Shown here piece by piece: positions 27,322 through 38,148 of a stretch of DNA of 64,000 nt (the stretch's first letter is position 1; each line of letters begins with the position of its first letter). Position numbers and translations under genes: made by a program. Source of the DNA: Psychrobacter immobilis (GTDB lineage Bacteria > Pseudomonadota > Gammaproteobacteria > Pseudomonadales > Moraxellaceae); the NCBI RefSeq assembly GCF_904846285.1, contig NZ_CAJHAD010000004.1, positions 117,469-181,468 on the forward strand, written 5' to 3'. The notes under the pieces were generated by a model. The model searched no databases, had not been told where the DNA came from, and was given only the letters and a program-made list of their open reading frames with translations.

Positions 27322-29460
27322 TTATACCAAGTGCAAGGCATTAATGAGCATGTCGATTACTTTGATACCGACAAAGGGAAGAATGAGTCCACCCAAGCCG
27401 TATATCAGCAAGTTGCGGCGCAATAGATTGATGGCAGAATCAGGTCTATAAGTCACGCCGCGCAGCGCCAGTGGAATGAGAAACACAATAATCAACGCAT
27501 TAAAGATAATAGCCGATAAAATCGCGCTTTGAGGGCTGCCTAGTCGCATAATGTCCAATACCCCAAGCGTAGGGTAGGTGCTGGCAAAGGCGGCTGGAAT
27601 AATGGCAAAGTACTTGGCGATATCGTTTGCTAAGCTAAATGTCGTCAGTGCGCCGCGAGTCATGAGCATCTGCTTGCCGGTTTGCACCACTTCAATCAGC
27701 TTGGTCGGATTTGAGTCCAAATCGACCATGTTGGCGGCTTCTTTAGCCGCTTGAGTACCACTATTCATAGCGACAGCCACATCTGCTTGCGCCAGTGCCG
27801 GTGCATCATTGGTGCCATCGCCGGTCATGGCGACTAGTTTACCTTGACGCTGATAGCTGCGTATTCTTTCAAGCTTTTGCTCAGGGGTTGCCTCCGCCAT
27901 AAAATCATCGACGCCTGCTTCGGCAGCAATGGCCGCCGCTGTCAGAGGATTATCGCCCGTAATCATCACGGTGGTAATGCCCATCTTGCGCAGCTCGGCA
28001 AAGCGCTCTTTTATGCCGGATTTGACCACGTCTTTAAGCTCGATGACGCCGAGCAACTGCTGGCTATCGGCGACCAGTAGCGGTGTACTACCACGGCGCG
28101 CGACTTCCTCTACTTGTTGCTGTAGGTTAGTAGGTAAGATGCCGCCTTGTGCTTCTACCCATTTTACGATGGCATCAAACGCCCCCTTACGGATATGGCG
28201 CTGATCAATATCGGTGCCACTCATACGTGTTTGCGCGGTAAATTCGATGGTGTCAAACGGCTTTGCTTTCCATGTATTTTCATCAATATCAAATCGGTTT
28301 TGGGCAAGCTTGACGATACTGCGACCTTCTGGCGTTTCATCGGTCAATGAGCTGATCAGCGCCACTTCCGCAAGCTGATTTTCTGTCACTCCGTTTGCGG
28401 GTATAAATTGTGACGCTTGTCGATTGCCATAGGTAATCGTGCCAGTCTTATCAAGTAGCAAAACATCAACGTCGCCTGCCGCTTCTACCGCGCGCCCAGA
28501 AGTCGCGATGACATTGGCCTGCATCATACGACTCATGCCCGCCACGCCAATTGCTGACAATAGACCGCCAATCGTCGTCGGTATCAAGCAGACCAACAGC
28601 GCCACTAAGACCACAATCGATATCGGCTCGCCATTGCCCGAAGACAGTACGGCAAACTGTGAAAAAGGCAATAAGGTCACACATACCAGTAAAAATATCA
28701 GCGTTAGCGCCACCAACAAAATGGTCAACGCTATCTCATTTGGCGTTTTAGTGCGTTTGGCGCCTTCTACCAAGGCAATCATACGATCTAAAAACCCTTG
28801 TCCGGGAGCTTGGGTGATACGTATCATTAACCAGTCAGATAACACCTTAGTGCCACCTGTCACCGCATTGAAATCGCCACCACTTTCACGAATCACCGGT
28901 GCAGACTCGCCGGTGATTGCAGATTCGTCAACGGAGGCTAAACCTTCTATGACTTCGCCGTCAGCAGGAATAATCTCGCCCGCATTGACCAGAACGATAT
29001 CATCTTGCTTAAGCTCTGTTGCCTGAATCATAGTCGGCACAGAATGCCTATCAGTGCCGGCAAGCCTGCGAGCTTGCACGTCTTGACGTGCCTGTTTTAG
29101 ACTGGCGGCTTGGGCTTTGCTACGTCCTTCGGCTAACGCTTCTGCAAAGTTTGCAAACAACAGGGTAAACCATAACCAAAAAGTAATAGATAGGGTGAAA
29201 ACAATGCCAGCTTGCCCTTGAATCAACATCGTAATCGCTAAGATACTGGTCAGTAGCGAGCCGACATAAACCACAAACATCACCGGATTGCGCCATTGCA
29301 CTCTGGGATCAAGCTTAAGTAAAGCGTCTTTTAGGGCGGGCTTGATCAAAGCAGGGTCAAGGAGGCCTTGCGCTAGTTTTTCGGGTAAGTTTGAATGATT
29401 GGGGTCTTGCTGCGACTGCAAATTTGCAGCCTGTGTATTAGTGTCTGATAAAACGCTCAT
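27322..29460 (-). CDS. kdpB: K+-transporting P-type ATPase subunit KdpB
   Basis: The 712-residue catalytic subunit. Seen are the phosphorylated Asp in [11 protein letters not shown], the TGES actuator loop (AITGESAPV), the nucleotide-binding KGAFDAI, the hinge [14 protein letters not shown] and [15 protein letters not shown]. The open frame extends to a GTG at 29475, but GAGGAA at the right distance supports the ATG at 29460 (MSVLSD). The N-terminal 40 residues are polar and longer than in E. coli (682 aa). It lies between kdpA (130-bp spacer) and kdpC. Confidence 0.96.
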   Translation of the reverse strand: MSVLSDTNTQAANLQSQQDPNHSNLPEKLAQGLLDPALIKPALKDALLKLDPRVQWRNPVMFVVYVGSLLTSILAITMLIQGQAGIVFTLSITFWLWFTLLFANFAEALAEGRSKAQAASLKQARQDVQARRLAGTDRHSVPTMIQATELKQDDIVLVNAGEIIPADGEVIEGLASVDESAITGESAPVIRESGGDFNAVTGGTKVLSDWLMIRITQAPGQGFLDRMIALVEGAKRTKTPNEIALTILLVALTLIFLLVCVTLLPFSQFAVLSSGNGEPISIVVLVALLVCLIPTTIGGLLSAIGVAGMSRMMQANVIATSGRAVEAAGDVDVLLLDKTGTITYGNRQASQFIPANGVTENQLAEVALISSLTDETPEGRSIVKLAQNRFDIDENTWKAKPFDTIEFTAQTRMSGTDIDQRHIRKGAFDAIVKWVEAQGGILPTNLQQQVEEVARRGSTPLLVADSQQLLGVIELKDVVKSGIKERFAELRKMGITTVMITGDNPLTAAAIAAEAGVDDFMAEATPEQKLERIRSYQRQGKLVAMTGDGTNDAPALAQADVAVAMNSGTQAAKEAANMVDLDSNPTKLIEVVQTGKQMLMTRGALTTFSLANDIAKYFAIIPAAFASTYPTLGVLDIMRLGSPQSAILSAIIFNALIIVFLIPLALRGVTYRPDSAINLLRRNLLIYGLGGLILPFVGIKVIDMLINALHLV

Positions 29461-29590
29461 GTTTGTATTCCTCACATAATCATAAAATGGGTCGATTCAC
29501 TATTGGGTAGTGAGTCACGTTATTAGTAATAAGTTAAATAGCTAACTAACTAAATAACGACTCGTCTAATGCTTGCCTGTACTCAATCGG

Positions 29591-31303
29591 CTAGTCTCCC
29601 AACATCCAAATCTGCTCTATGATGGGTCCGAGCGCTAAAGCAGGGACAAAGGTCAGGGCGCCAATCATCAGCACTGTGCCGACCAAAAGCCCGACAAATA
29701 ATGGCGTGGTGGTTGGCAAGGTGCCGCTATTAACCTCTAATCTGGGTTTCTTCGCCAACGATCCTGCTAAAGCCAGTACCGGGATGATGACCCCAAAGCG
29801 ACCAACCAACATCGCCAACCCAAGCATGGAGTTATAAAACACAGAGTTGGCACCCAAGCCTGCAAAGGCAGAGCCATTATTATTGGCCGCCGAGCTAAAG
29901 GCATAGAGCACTTCACTAAAACCATGAGCACCAGGATTGAAGATACCGGCTTGCCCACTGGTCGTCATCACACTGATAGCTGTGCCTACTAGCACCATCG
30001 TTGGCGCGGCCAATAAGCCCAAAACCACCATCTTCATCTCAAACGGTTCGATTTTTTTGCCAAGATATTCGGGAGTACGGCCAATCATCAGCCCCGATAT
30101 AAATACCGCCAAGATGGCAAATAGCAGCATACCGTAGAGACCTGCGCCCACACCGCCGAAGACCACTTCGCCTAATTGCATTTGCAACATAGTGCTCAGT
30201 CCACCGAGGGGGGTAAATGAATCATGCATGGCGTTGACGGCACCGCACGAAGCGGCAGTGGTAATCGTGGCAAACAGTGAGGTGGCAACAATGCCAAAAC
30301 GCACTTCTTTGCCCTCCATGTTGCCGCTCACACTGGCATCGGCAAGGCCTTGAACTTGTGACGCCAACCAAGGGTTGCCGGCAAGCTCGCTGCTGACAGT
30401 CAAAGAATACATCGCTATAAACAAGACCGTCATAGCACTTAAGATAGCTATTCCTTGTTTTAGGTTGCCGCTTATTTTGCCAAGACAAAAACAAAGCGAC
30501 GTTGGGATAAGGAAAATAGCTAACATTTGGATAAAATTAGAAAAGGGCGTAGGATTCTCAAACGGGTGGGCGGAGTTGGCATTAAAAAATCCACCGCCGT
30601 TGGTACCGAGCATCTTAATCGCTTCTTGCGAAGCAACAGGACCCAAAGCAATCGTTTGCGATTCACCTTGTAAGGTCTGCACGTCGGTATACATGGATAG
30701 CGTTTGTATCACGCCTTGGCTCATCAATAGCACCGCTATAATTGCCGCTATCGGCAGCAAAATATAGAGATTACAGCGCCACAAATCTATCCAAGCATTA
30801 CCCAAATGCGCGCTCTTTTTAAATACCAGACCACGCATTAGGGCAAAAGCCACCACGATACCGGTTGCCGCTGATAAGAAGTTTTGCAACGACATACCCA
30901 TCATTTGGGTCAGGTAGCTCATGCTACTTTCGCCGCCGTAAGCCTGCCAATTGGTATTGGTGATAAAACTGATGGCGGTATTCATCGCCAAATCCCACGT
31001 GACGCCTGATATATTGGCAGGGTTTAGCGGCAAGTATCCTTGCACCAACTGCAAAACAAACAACCCCAATAGCCCAATGAGGTTAAATAGCACAATGGCG
31101 CCAGCGTACTGCTTCCAATTCATACCGAAAGCAGGCTTGCCTTTGGCATCTTGACCCATCATACCCAGCGTCGTAAAAATACGGGATTCAAGCCGAGAGA
31201 CAGGGGCTTGCATCCTTTGCAGCAGGTAACCTGATAAAAAATATCCTAAAGTAAATAGAACGATTAGATAAATAACCAGCTGTGATAGCGCATATATTGT
31301 CAT
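29591..31303 (-). CDS. kdpA: K+-transporting ATPase subunit KdpA
   Basis: A 570-residue inner-membrane subunit related to K+ channels, with ten predicted membrane helices. The selectivity-filter regions of its four pore loops are visible, for example [13 protein letters not shown] (about 113-125), [20 protein letters not shown] (about 230-249), and [14 protein letters not shown] (about 465-478). It forms the K+ entry path of KdpFABC. Its ATG overlaps the kdpF stop by one base (TAATG), indicating translational coupling. Confidence 0.96.
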   Translation of the reverse strand: MTIYALSQLVIYLIVLFTLGYFLSGYLLQRMQAPVSRLESRIFTTLGMMGQDAKGKPAFGMNWKQYAGAIVLFNLIGLLGLFVLQLVQGYLPLNPANISGVTWDLAMNTAISFITNTNWQAYGGESSMSYLTQMMGMSLQNFLSAATGIVVAFALMRGLVFKKSAHLGNAWIDLWRCNLYILLPIAAIIAVLLMSQGVIQTLSMYTDVQTLQGESQTIALGPVASQEAIKMLGTNGGGFFNANSAHPFENPTPFSNFIQMLAIFLIPTSLCFCLGKISGNLKQGIAILSAMTVLFIAMYSLTVSSELAGNPWLASQVQGLADASVSGNMEGKEVRFGIVATSLFATITTAASCGAVNAMHDSFTPLGGLSTMLQMQLGEVVFGGVGAGLYGMLLFAILAVFISGLMIGRTPEYLGKKIEPFEMKMVVLGLLAAPTMVLVGTAISVMTTSGQAGIFNPGAHGFSEVLYAFSSAANNNGSAFAGLGANSVFYNSMLGLAMLVGRFGVIIPVLALAGSLAKKPRLEVNSGTLPTTTPLFVGLLVGTVLMIGALTFVPALALGPIIEQIWMLGD

Positions 31304-31383
31304 TAAAATGCCTCCGGTTTAATCAGTACATATAACAAATAGATGAATAAACCGAAGGCTAGAAACCCTGCAAAAACTTCCAT
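31303..31383 (-). CDS. kdpF: K+-transporting ATPase small subunit KdpF
   Basis: A 26-residue, single-helix protein: [18 protein letters not shown] then VLIKPEAF. Length, hydrophobic helix and position directly before kdpA match KdpF, which stabilises the pump complex. A GGAGAGTGTC Shine-Dalgarno precedes the ATG at 31383. The stop codon shares its A with the kdpA start. It is too short for most gene callers. Confidence 0.92.
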   Translation of the reverse strand: MEVFAGFLAFGLFIYLLYVLIKPEAF

Positions 31384-31737
31384 GACACTCTCCAAAAACG
31401 CACAATGAACCATGAATAATGAAGATCAGTGATGGTTAGACTGATCTTTTATTACTTCTTTATTGCTTACTTATTAATAGCAACAGTATGCCGAGAGGGG
31501 TATAAAAGTGTTGTCAAGATAACGCGGTGGGGTATAAAGAAAGTATAAAGATGGGCAGTGTTAAAACGTAAGAAGAGCAGAAAGCCTTAGTTTTTAAGGC
31601 ATCGTTTAGATGTTTTTTAGAGTGCGGATATTGCTATAGGCTAGCAATATATTTGGCGGAAGTTGATATAGTGGCTTCACTTTAAAACAGATGCATTGCG
31701 ACTGGGATGAATTTTCCGTAGCCTCTGTGATAAAGGT
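31384..31737. other. Gene-free region upstream of kdpF
   Basis: Expected to hold the minus-strand kdp promoter and KdpE site. No motif could be assigned with confidence. A 20-bp stretch (31709-31728, ATTTTCCGTAGCCTCTGTG) resembles the core of the 140-bp repeat and may be a decayed copy. Confidence 0.4.
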
Positions 31738-31766
31738 TATAGCTAGCACGCTTAGTACTAGCTATA
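31738..31766. terminator. Hairpin downstream of the TerC-CBS gene
   Basis: A perfect 9-bp stem, TATAGCTAG (31738-31746) with CTAGCTATA (31758-31766), lies 29 bp past the stop of the minus-strand gene. The T-run is poor, so terminator function is only likely. Confidence 0.45.
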
Positions 31767-31794
31767 TAAATCATGACTGTTCTGGATAATGTTA

Positions 31795-33348
31795 TTAACT
31801 GAACGCTTTTGTGATTTTTACCAAAAGAATTCTTGCGGACAGCGTCTCTAACACAGTAAAAGTATAACCTTCGCTGCTGATGTGTTCATTCACTTGCGCG
31901 ATACCATCGAGTTTAAAATTGATATAACCACCGATGGTCAGCTGCTCGGCATCTGCTAAGAGGTTTGGCTCATTTAGCTCAAGGCGCAACTGATCCAAAC
32001 TAATAGTACCTTCAGATATCCAGTGGTCTTCTTGTTTAAAAATCACTAACGTCTCATCTTCATCGGGGAATTCCCCAGCAATCGCTTCAAATAAATCTAA
32101 AGGCGTCACCAGTCCTGCCACTTGACCATATTCATCGACTACGATGGCCAAGTTACCTTTGGCATTCTTGAGCAAATTGATAAGACGCAAATTATCAATG
32201 GTATCAGAGACAAAAACAGGCTGCTGCTTGCTGAATAAAGGCGCTAGAGCCAGATGAATATTGTTAGGCTGTTTGTCGAGTGCCGCTAAGATATCTTTGG
32301 CCCGTACGACGCCCAATACCTTGTTTAACTGCCCTTGGCAGATAGGCAATAAGCTGTGCGGCGTGGATAATACTTGCTCACGAACCTCGTCTAGACTGCC
32401 TTCGATATTGACCCAAGATATCTCTGAGCGCGGCGTCATGATGGTTTCAACATCACGTTCGCCAAGCGCCAGCACCCCACTGATCATGTAGCGCTCTTCT
32501 TCTGCAAAAGGGATAGTCTGTACTGAAATATCATCTTCTGTGAGAGATTCTTCCTGATGATTAGCGGTTTTGCCGCCCATCAGTCTTAAGATATTATCTG
32601 CGGTTCGGTCGCGGAGCGGAATGGCGCTTTCATATTTCGTACGGTTACGCTGCATGAATTGATTAAAGGCTTCAATAATAATAGAGAAACCAATGGCGGC
32701 ATATAAGTAGCCTTTTGGAATGTGAAAGCCTAAGCCTTCAACGATTAAGCTAAAGCCAATCATAAGTAAGAAGCTTAAGCATAAGATAACGACAGTCGGG
32801 TGCTTACCGACAAATTCCGTTAAGGTTTTGGCTGCCAAAACCATCACCGCTATCGCCACAATAACCGCCGCCATCATCACTTCTAAATGCTTGACCATGC
32901 CGACTGCGGTGATAACCGCATCAAACGAGAATACGGCATCTAGGATAACGATTTGCGCAACGACCGCGGCAAAGCCTGCATAGACTTTGCTATTGTTATT
33001 GGTCTCAAGCTTGCCCTCTAAGCGTTCATGTAGCTCAAGCGTCGCTTTGAGTAATAAAAAGAATCCGCCGACTATCAAAATTAAATCTCTGACCGATAAA
33101 TCAAACTGACCATAACTCACTACAGGTTCAGTCAAAGTTATGAGCCATGACATAACGAATAATAGTCCTAAGCGCATAATGAGCGCGAGCCCAAGGCCAA
33201 GATTGCGCGCTTTACTGCGTTGGTGCGGGGGCAGCTTATTAGCGAGAATGGCAATGAAAACGAGATTATCAATACCTAAAATAATCTCAAGACTAACCAG
33301 TGTGAAGAAACCAAGCCATATCGAAGGATCGCTTAGAAGCTCTATCAT
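31795..33348 (-). CDS. TerC-family membrane protein with CBS pair and CorC domain
   Basis: A 517-residue protein. The N-terminal TerC-type membrane domain (about 1-235) has seven to eight helices and the acidic signatures [15 protein letters not shown] (about 20-34) and [15 protein letters not shown] (about 136-150). A CBS pair spans about 290-410 and a CorC_HlyC transporter-associated domain about 425-510. The build equals E. coli YoaE/YegH-type proteins. TerC proteins have been linked to manganese export and metallation of secreted enzymes, so cytosolic metal efflux gated by nucleotide binding at the CBS pair is a reasonable guess. A monocistronic gene. Confidence 0.88.
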   Translation of the reverse strand: MIELLSDPSIWLGFFTLVSLEIILGIDNLVFIAILANKLPPHQRSKARNLGLGLALIMRLGLLFVMSWLITLTEPVVSYGQFDLSVRDLILIVGGFFLLLKATLELHERLEGKLETNNNSKVYAGFAAVVAQIVILDAVFSFDAVITAVGMVKHLEVMMAAVIVAIAVMVLAAKTLTEFVGKHPTVVILCLSFLLMIGFSLIVEGLGFHIPKGYLYAAIGFSIIIEAFNQFMQRNRTKYESAIPLRDRTADNILRLMGGKTANHQEESLTEDDISVQTIPFAEEERYMISGVLALGERDVETIMTPRSEISWVNIEGSLDEVREQVLSTPHSLLPICQGQLNKVLGVVRAKDILAALDKQPNNIHLALAPLFSKQQPVFVSDTIDNLRLINLLKNAKGNLAIVVDEYGQVAGLVTPLDLFEAIAGEFPDEDETLVIFKQEDHWISEGTISLDQLRLELNEPNLLADAEQLTIGGYINFKLDGIAQVNEHISSEGYTFTVLETLSARILLVKITKAFS

Positions 33349-33887
33349 TGAATTGAATACTCTCTGTTAAAAAGGTTTAGGGGGAAGGTAATATCTTTAC
33401 TATTGAATTAGAATAATGATTACTAGGGTTTAAGTGCCTATCTTATATTTAACGTCTCTAAGGTTAATAGATAACCTCACTGATATATCTCAAAGTTTCT
33501 TACAATAGGTTTGCTAAGCGAAGATAAAGTGATTGTATAGAGATAAAACTGGAATGACACCATATTAATTTTGAACGATTAGTGCGCTGTAAATGAAGAA
33601 TTGTTTAGTGTTACCGCCTTTATTCGTTGACAGCTTACTTACTGCTGTAACGACGTTTCATAAGGATTTTTGATTAAGCGCTTTAAAGTTAATAGATGCT
33701 GAGTCGATAGCATAGTTCAGCTAGTTTTAGATAGCAGGCATAAAGCACTGCGTTAGCTCGTTCTATACTTAAAGTTTCTTAACATTAAAATCATCATAAC
33801 TGGTTACGATTCTTTTAAAAAATTTTTAGGGGATGGCAAAAAAAAGGCGTATAAGTATTATCGTTACTCCTCTCATGGAATTAGGCT
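33349..33887. other. Divergent promoter region, no gene seen
   Basis: This 539-bp AT-rich region separates the divergent TerC-CBS and TrkH/KtrB genes. It must contain both promoters. The motif AAGTTTCTTA occurs twice (near 33491 and 33772). I found no ORF, hairpin or operator I could support. Confidence 0.4.
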
Positions 33888-35648
33888 ATGCATCCAGCCC
33901 TACCGTATCGGCTGTTGAATAAGTTCACGATTGTTATTGGCGCCATTGGCGTTGGGATTGCCTTAGTCGATAGTGGTTTTACGCTCACGACATGGCTACA
34001 GCATATTTTTCATATTTTTTATTTGGCGATTATTCTATTGGGTTTTGTGGCCACGGTAGGGCGCTATATTCGCTCAAAGTCGCGATTGTCTGTTAACAAA
34101 GTCGCCGTTTTCGATTTGCTAGCCAGTGTCGCTATTTTTATATTATTGGCGGTGCATTTCTTTGAGCTGGCGCGCTCCGGATTATCGATGCCGGTAGATG
34201 GTTTTATTGCGATTAAGATTGCCGTTTTTGTCACCTTTATCCGTGAGATATCGGACAATAACTTCAGTCTTAATCGGACCTTTTTGAATCCGGGTCAATT
34301 TTTTATATTAAGTTTTTTATCTGTGGTATTGGTCGGAGCCTTGCTGCTGATGATGCCCAATGCCACCACTGAGCCGATATCCTTTGTCGATGCGCTATTT
34401 ACGGCCACCAGTGCGGTTTGTGTGACAGGGCTGATTGTGGTGGATACGGCGACCCGTTTTACCACGTTTGGCCAGCTGATTATCATCGGGCTGATTCAAA
34501 TTGGTGGTTTGGGCATTCTGACCTTTGTGACCTACTTTAGTTACTTTTTTAAGGGCGGCGTCAGTTATGAGACGCAGCTTAGTATCAGTGAAATGAACAT
34601 CTCACGACGGATGGGCGATATGGTTACTACCCTTAAGTCCATTTTATATGTGACTTTTGGGGTTGAAGCGCTTGCTGCTATTTTAATTTATATAAGTATC
34701 TATGATTTGCCGGGGATGAGCTTTACACAAAGGCTATTTTTTGCGATATTTCATGCCATATCCGCTTTTTGTAATGCAGGGTTTTCTACCTTTAGTGCCG
34801 GCTTATACGATGAGTCACTGCGCTTTAACTATCCTTTACAGCTCATTATTAGCACCACTTTCTTATTTGGCGGTATGGGTTTTATTATTGTCGTCAATCT
34901 ATTGCGCTATCTGCGTCACCGTGCCCAAAGGGCGATTTTTCAGAATGATCCACGTTATGGCTATCAGCCGTGGCTGCTGAGTATCAATAGCCGTATTACG
35001 TTAATTACCTCTGGCGCTTTATTGTTAATTGGTGTGGTCGGGGTTATGCTGTTTGAATACAACGGCATACTTGCTGAGCATCAGAGTTTTTCCGCGAAGC
35101 TAATCACAGGGCTGTTTACGGCAGCCACACCGCGTACCGCAGGTTTTAATATTGCCGATATGGATGCGCTCGCATTTCCAACCATTATGCTGACGATTTT
35201 TTTGATGTGGATTGGTGCTTCACCAAACTCTACCGGCGGCGGTATAAAAACCAGCACCTTTGCCATTGCGGTGTTAAATACCTTGAGCTTAGCCCGTGGT
35301 CAGACCAAGGTTGAAGTGTTTCAGCGCGAGATTGCTGACATCTCTATCCGTCGGGCGTTTTCCATTATGTGGCTGTCGTTATTTGTCATTGGAATGGGTG
35401 TTACCCTTATCAGCTACGATCAGCCCGAGCTTGATTTGATTAAAGTGATTTTTGAATGCTTTTCTGCCTATAGTACGGTTGGCTTGAGTTTAAATTTAAC
35501 CGCTGAGCTATCGACTTTTAATAAGCTTGTCGTCTCAGTGATTATGTTTGTTGGGCGGGTGGGGATGTTGACGATATTTGTTGCGCTACTGAAGAATAGA
35601 TATCAGCGTAACTATCGTTATCCGACTGAAGAGATTACTATCAATTAA
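33888..35648 (+). CDS. TrkH/KtrB-family potassium uptake channel subunit
   Basis: A 586-residue inner-membrane protein with four M1-P-M2 repeats of the superfamily of K+ transporters. Pore-loop glycines are visible in TATSAVCVTGLIVVDT (about 166-181), ISAFCNAGFSTFS (about 290-302), AATPRTAGFNIAD (about 410-422) and the last repeat CFSAYSTVGLSLN (about 524-536). The MWIGASPNSTGGGIKTSTF loop is typical. About 140 residues with several hydrophobic segments precede the core, more than in KtrB (about 450 aa). It is followed by an RCK-type subunit gene, so the pair probably forms a Ktr-type, sodium- or nucleotide-regulated K+ uptake system. Confidence 0.92.
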   Translation: MHPALPYRLLNKFTIVIGAIGVGIALVDSGFTLTTWLQHIFHIFYLAIILLGFVATVGRYIRSKSRLSVNKVAVFDLLASVAIFILLAVHFFELARSGLSMPVDGFIAIKIAVFVTFIREISDNNFSLNRTFLNPGQFFILSFLSVVLVGALLLMMPNATTEPISFVDALFTATSAVCVTGLIVVDTATRFTTFGQLIIIGLIQIGGLGILTFVTYFSYFFKGGVSYETQLSISEMNISRRMGDMVTTLKSILYVTFGVEALAAILIYISIYDLPGMSFTQRLFFAIFHAISAFCNAGFSTFSAGLYDESLRFNYPLQLIISTTFLFGGMGFIIVVNLLRYLRHRAQRAIFQNDPRYGYQPWLLSINSRITLITSGALLLIGVVGVMLFEYNGILAEHQSFSAKLITGLFTAATPRTAGFNIADMDALAFPTIMLTIFLMWIGASPNSTGGGIKTSTFAIAVLNTLSLARGQTKVEVFQREIADISIRRAFSIMWLSLFVIGMGVTLISYDQPELDLIKVIFECFSAYSTVGLSLNLTAELSTFNKLVVSVIMFVGRVGMLTIFVALLKNRYQRNYRYPTEEITIN

Positions 35649-35759
35649 CTTAAGGTTAATTAAAAAAATAACTTATAACTAGTTTTTTTAACTAAACAGG
35701 TATTAACTAAATACGTCGCAATTGCTGCTTTTTGAATGGCATGAGTGACAAGGGATATT

Positions 35760-36461
35760 ATGAAATATATCATTGCAGGTTTGGGTAGTTTTGGTTCTTC
35801 GTTAGGCATGGCGCTGACGAGCCAAGGTCATGAAGTCATCGCCATTGATAGCAGCATGCAAAAAGTTGAAGCTTATAAAGAAGCCATCACTCATACTATC
35901 TGTATGGATGCTACCGACGAATATACCGTCAATGGCTTGCCTATTATGGATACCGATATAGTGGTGGTAGCGATTGGGGAAAACGAAGGAGCCAATATTA
36001 TGGCAACGGCGCTGTTTAAAACCCTAAAAGCCAAGCGCCTAATCAGCCGTAGTATCAACCCCTTACATGAAAAAGTACTACAAGCGATTGGGGTCGACGA
36101 TATTTTTCATCCTGAAAAAGAATCGGCCATGCGCTGGGCAAAACGGCTGTCATTGCGTTATTTCGTTGACTCTTTTGAATTGACTGACAACTTTAGTATT
36201 GTCGAGATTGCTATTCCTACTCCTTTAATTGGAAAACAAATAGCGACATTACAGCTAGAAAATAGGTTTAATATTAAGCTGTTGAGCACCATGCACTATG
36301 AGCATTACCAAGACAGCTTTGGCCGTCAGCAGAGCAAACCTAGCATTCAGGGATTGGCCACACCAGAGCAAGTACTGCAAGAAAATGATGTATTGGTGGT
36401 TTATGGCGCTAACAAACATATCAATAATTTTTTACGTAGTGTAGGGGTTAAAGTACACTAA
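35760..36461 (+). CDS. KtrA/TrkA-family RCK regulatory subunit
   Basis: A 233-residue cytoplasmic protein with an RCK_N Rossmann domain (nucleotide motif GLGSFGSSLGMAL at residues 7-19, acidic end of strand 2 in IAIDSS) and an RCK_C domain (about 140-230). It gates the membrane subunit encoded just upstream according to bound ATP/ADP or NAD(H). One RCK pair, not two, makes it KtrA-like rather than TrkA-like. The open frame begins 15 bases earlier at a GTG, but AAGGGATATT places the start at the ATG at 35760. Confidence 0.9.
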   Translation: MKYIIAGLGSFGSSLGMALTSQGHEVIAIDSSMQKVEAYKEAITHTICMDATDEYTVNGLPIMDTDIVVVAIGENEGANIMATALFKTLKAKRLISRSINPLHEKVLQAIGVDDIFHPEKESAMRWAKRLSLRYFVDSFELTDNFSIVEIAIPTPLIGKQIATLQLENRFNIKLLSTMHYEHYQDSFGRQQSKPSIQGLATPEQVLQENDVLVVYGANKHINNFLRSVGVKVH

Positions 36462-36478
36462 TCGCTAGGGATAACGTT

Positions 36479-37021
36479 ATGAATAAGTGCTGCATATCCG
36501 TGCTATGTCTTACCAGTCTCATGTTGTTCAGCGGCTGTGATGAGTCGAAACAAAACCCAAATGTCATGTTTTCAGAGAAGCACCAAGACCCGATTCAAGA
36601 ACTTGAGAAGCGGTCTAAAAAAGTCGATCACAGCCAGTTTGGTTATAAACAAACCTTTTATGTACCGATTTATTCAGATATCTATACCGATAGGGATAAT
36701 CGTAAGGTTTTACTGTCAGCGACCTTAAGCGTGCGCAACACCACCTTAAAAAAATCGCTCTATATTAATAAGATAGATTATTACAGTACCGATGGCGACC
36801 TTGTAAAGTCATATTTAACAGAGACTATCGAGCTGCCCGCTATGGCGACGTTAAATTATATCGTCGAAAAAGAAGAGGATAAAGGGGGTTCTGGGGCAAA
36901 ATTTATCATTGAAGTTGAAGGCATAGATGAAAGCGTCAAGCCCGTCATTGAGGCGGTGATGATTGGTAATTTTAGTAATAAAGGCTTCGCTTTTAGTACG
37001 CAGGGTACGCCAGTTTTGTAG
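36479..37021 (+). CDS. DUF3124 family lipoprotein
   Basis: A 180-residue protein with lipoprotein signal (lipobox FSGC, Cys20). The mature domain (about 60-180) has the DUF3124 pattern: FYVPIYSDIYTDRDN, LSATLSVRNTTLKKSL, IDYYSTDGDLVKSYL and ending GGSGAKFIIEVEG with EAVMIGNF. The function of the family is unknown. It starts 17 bp after the KtrA-like gene, so it is probably cotranscribed with the potassium channel. This hints at a role at the cell envelope under osmotic or ionic stress, by inference only. Confidence 0.82.
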   Translation: MNKCCISVLCLTSLMLFSGCDESKQNPNVMFSEKHQDPIQELEKRSKKVDHSQFGYKQTFYVPIYSDIYTDRDNRKVLLSATLSVRNTTLKKSLYINKIDYYSTDGDLVKSYLTETIELPAMATLNYIVEKEEDKGGSGAKFIIEVEGIDESVKPVIEAVMIGNFSNKGFAFSTQGTPVL

Positions 37022-37075
37022 TGATGGTTTTCTACGCTTCATTGATATAGATAAGCCAAATTTAGGAGAGTTGCC

Positions 37076-37942
37076 ATGTTAAATTTTACCCAAGATTTAT
37101 CTTTAGCAACTATTAAAACGGTACTACTTACCACTGTCTTGCTCGCTACGGCGCAACTAATAATAGGCTGTGACTCGCAGCCTTCACTTTCAGATAGTAA
37201 CGTCACGGCGCAAACGGATGAAGTACATAAAAGCAAGCCTGAAGATAATAAAACCCCTATAAATCCTGCACCTATAAAATCCGCTACTGCGGATAAAGCG
37301 CTAGCTATCGAAGTATCAAAGCTATCTAATGAGAAAACCGTAAGTCCAACAGGCTACCAAAAGCTAAGTTTTGGGCAGGTTATTACTCCTGAATTGCTAC
37401 ATGAGTTAGGACTGACTAAAGCAGAAACGGACAATGAGCAATGCTATTACGTCAGTAATCCAGCAGTGAGCTATATGGATAAAGAGTACGGTAAACGTGC
37501 CTCTGTGCTATATCAAATCATAAACAACAAAGTTGCTCTGATCACTATTCAAGCTCCAAATATACCTTTTTATACAGATGTCTATGTTGGCGATGCAGTG
37601 ACAGAGGTCATGAAAGCGCATGATAACCAGCTAACTTATGAAATCGATAAATATGCATCTGATGGTGACTACTATAGTCTGATTGCTAATGTTAACTTCG
37701 AGGTAATAAAAGAACTCCAACTCGGAGAATCGTTAAAAGACAACAATATTGAGCTTAATGATAAAGAGGATAGACTACCCATACAAATTGAATACCATAT
37801 CACGGGCGGTCAAAAGCTGAATGGTTATAGGATTAAATCAACAGAGTGGACGGCAGATAATCGGAGCTTATTAAAAGGGGAAGTAGAAAGTATTGATATC
37901 GGTATACCAGATGCTATCTATCTGGTCGAAGGTTGTTCTTAA
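37076..37942 (+). CDS. Putative lipoprotein of unknown function
   Basis: A 288-residue protein with an N-terminal hydrophobic segment (about 14-31) and a lipobox-like IIGC (Cys32), then a Lys/Ser/Pro/Asp-rich linker of about 60 residues. The mature part begins LSFGQVITPELLHELGLT and has a two-Cys pattern (EQCYYV, VEGCS at the extreme C-terminus). I do not recognise a family, although the VGDAVTEVMKAH stretch looks like a SmpA/BamE-like or PepSY-like repeat unit. It follows the DUF3124 gene by 54 bp, so it may be part of the same transcript. Confidence 0.65.
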   Translation: MLNFTQDLSLATIKTVLLTTVLLATAQLIIGCDSQPSLSDSNVTAQTDEVHKSKPEDNKTPINPAPIKSATADKALAIEVSKLSNEKTVSPTGYQKLSFGQVITPELLHELGLTKAETDNEQCYYVSNPAVSYMDKEYGKRASVLYQIINNKVALITIQAPNIPFYTDVYVGDAVTEVMKAHDNQLTYEIDKYASDGDYYSLIANVNFEVIKELQLGESLKDNNIELNDKEDRLPIQIEYHITGGQKLNGYRIKSTEWTADNRSLLKGEVESIDIGIPDAIYLVEGCS

Positions 37943-38018
37943 AGCGTAAATATAAACAGCGTAGCGCTTTACATTCATAGTAAAACAGCATGGTTTTTAT
38001 AGGTCATTATCTAAAAAT

Positions 38019-38036
38019 TTGTCATCAAGTTGTCAT
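38019..38036 (+). promoter_or_regulatory. Pho box for phoX (PhoB binding site)
   Basis: TTGTCAT CAAG TTGTCAT has two identical 7-bp half sites with the consensus 4-bp spacer, 112 bp before the phosphatase start. The spacer CAAG is nearly the CAAA of the other two boxes in the window. Confidence 0.88.
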
Positions 38037-38148
38037 GCAGTTTCAGTAGACTCAAGCGTAAATCGTATTTTAGTGGTTGCAACGATAAAGCCGTAATATT
38101 TTTTATGCCAATCCAGCCTGCTAAATCCAGCCTAAAAGGTGACTCAAC

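Noticed and set aside
31700..31730. Third, degraded copy of the 140-bp repeat
   Set aside because: Only about 20 bp (ATTTTCCGTAGCCTCTGTG) resemble the element core; ends and stem are missing. Chance or relic cannot be separated.
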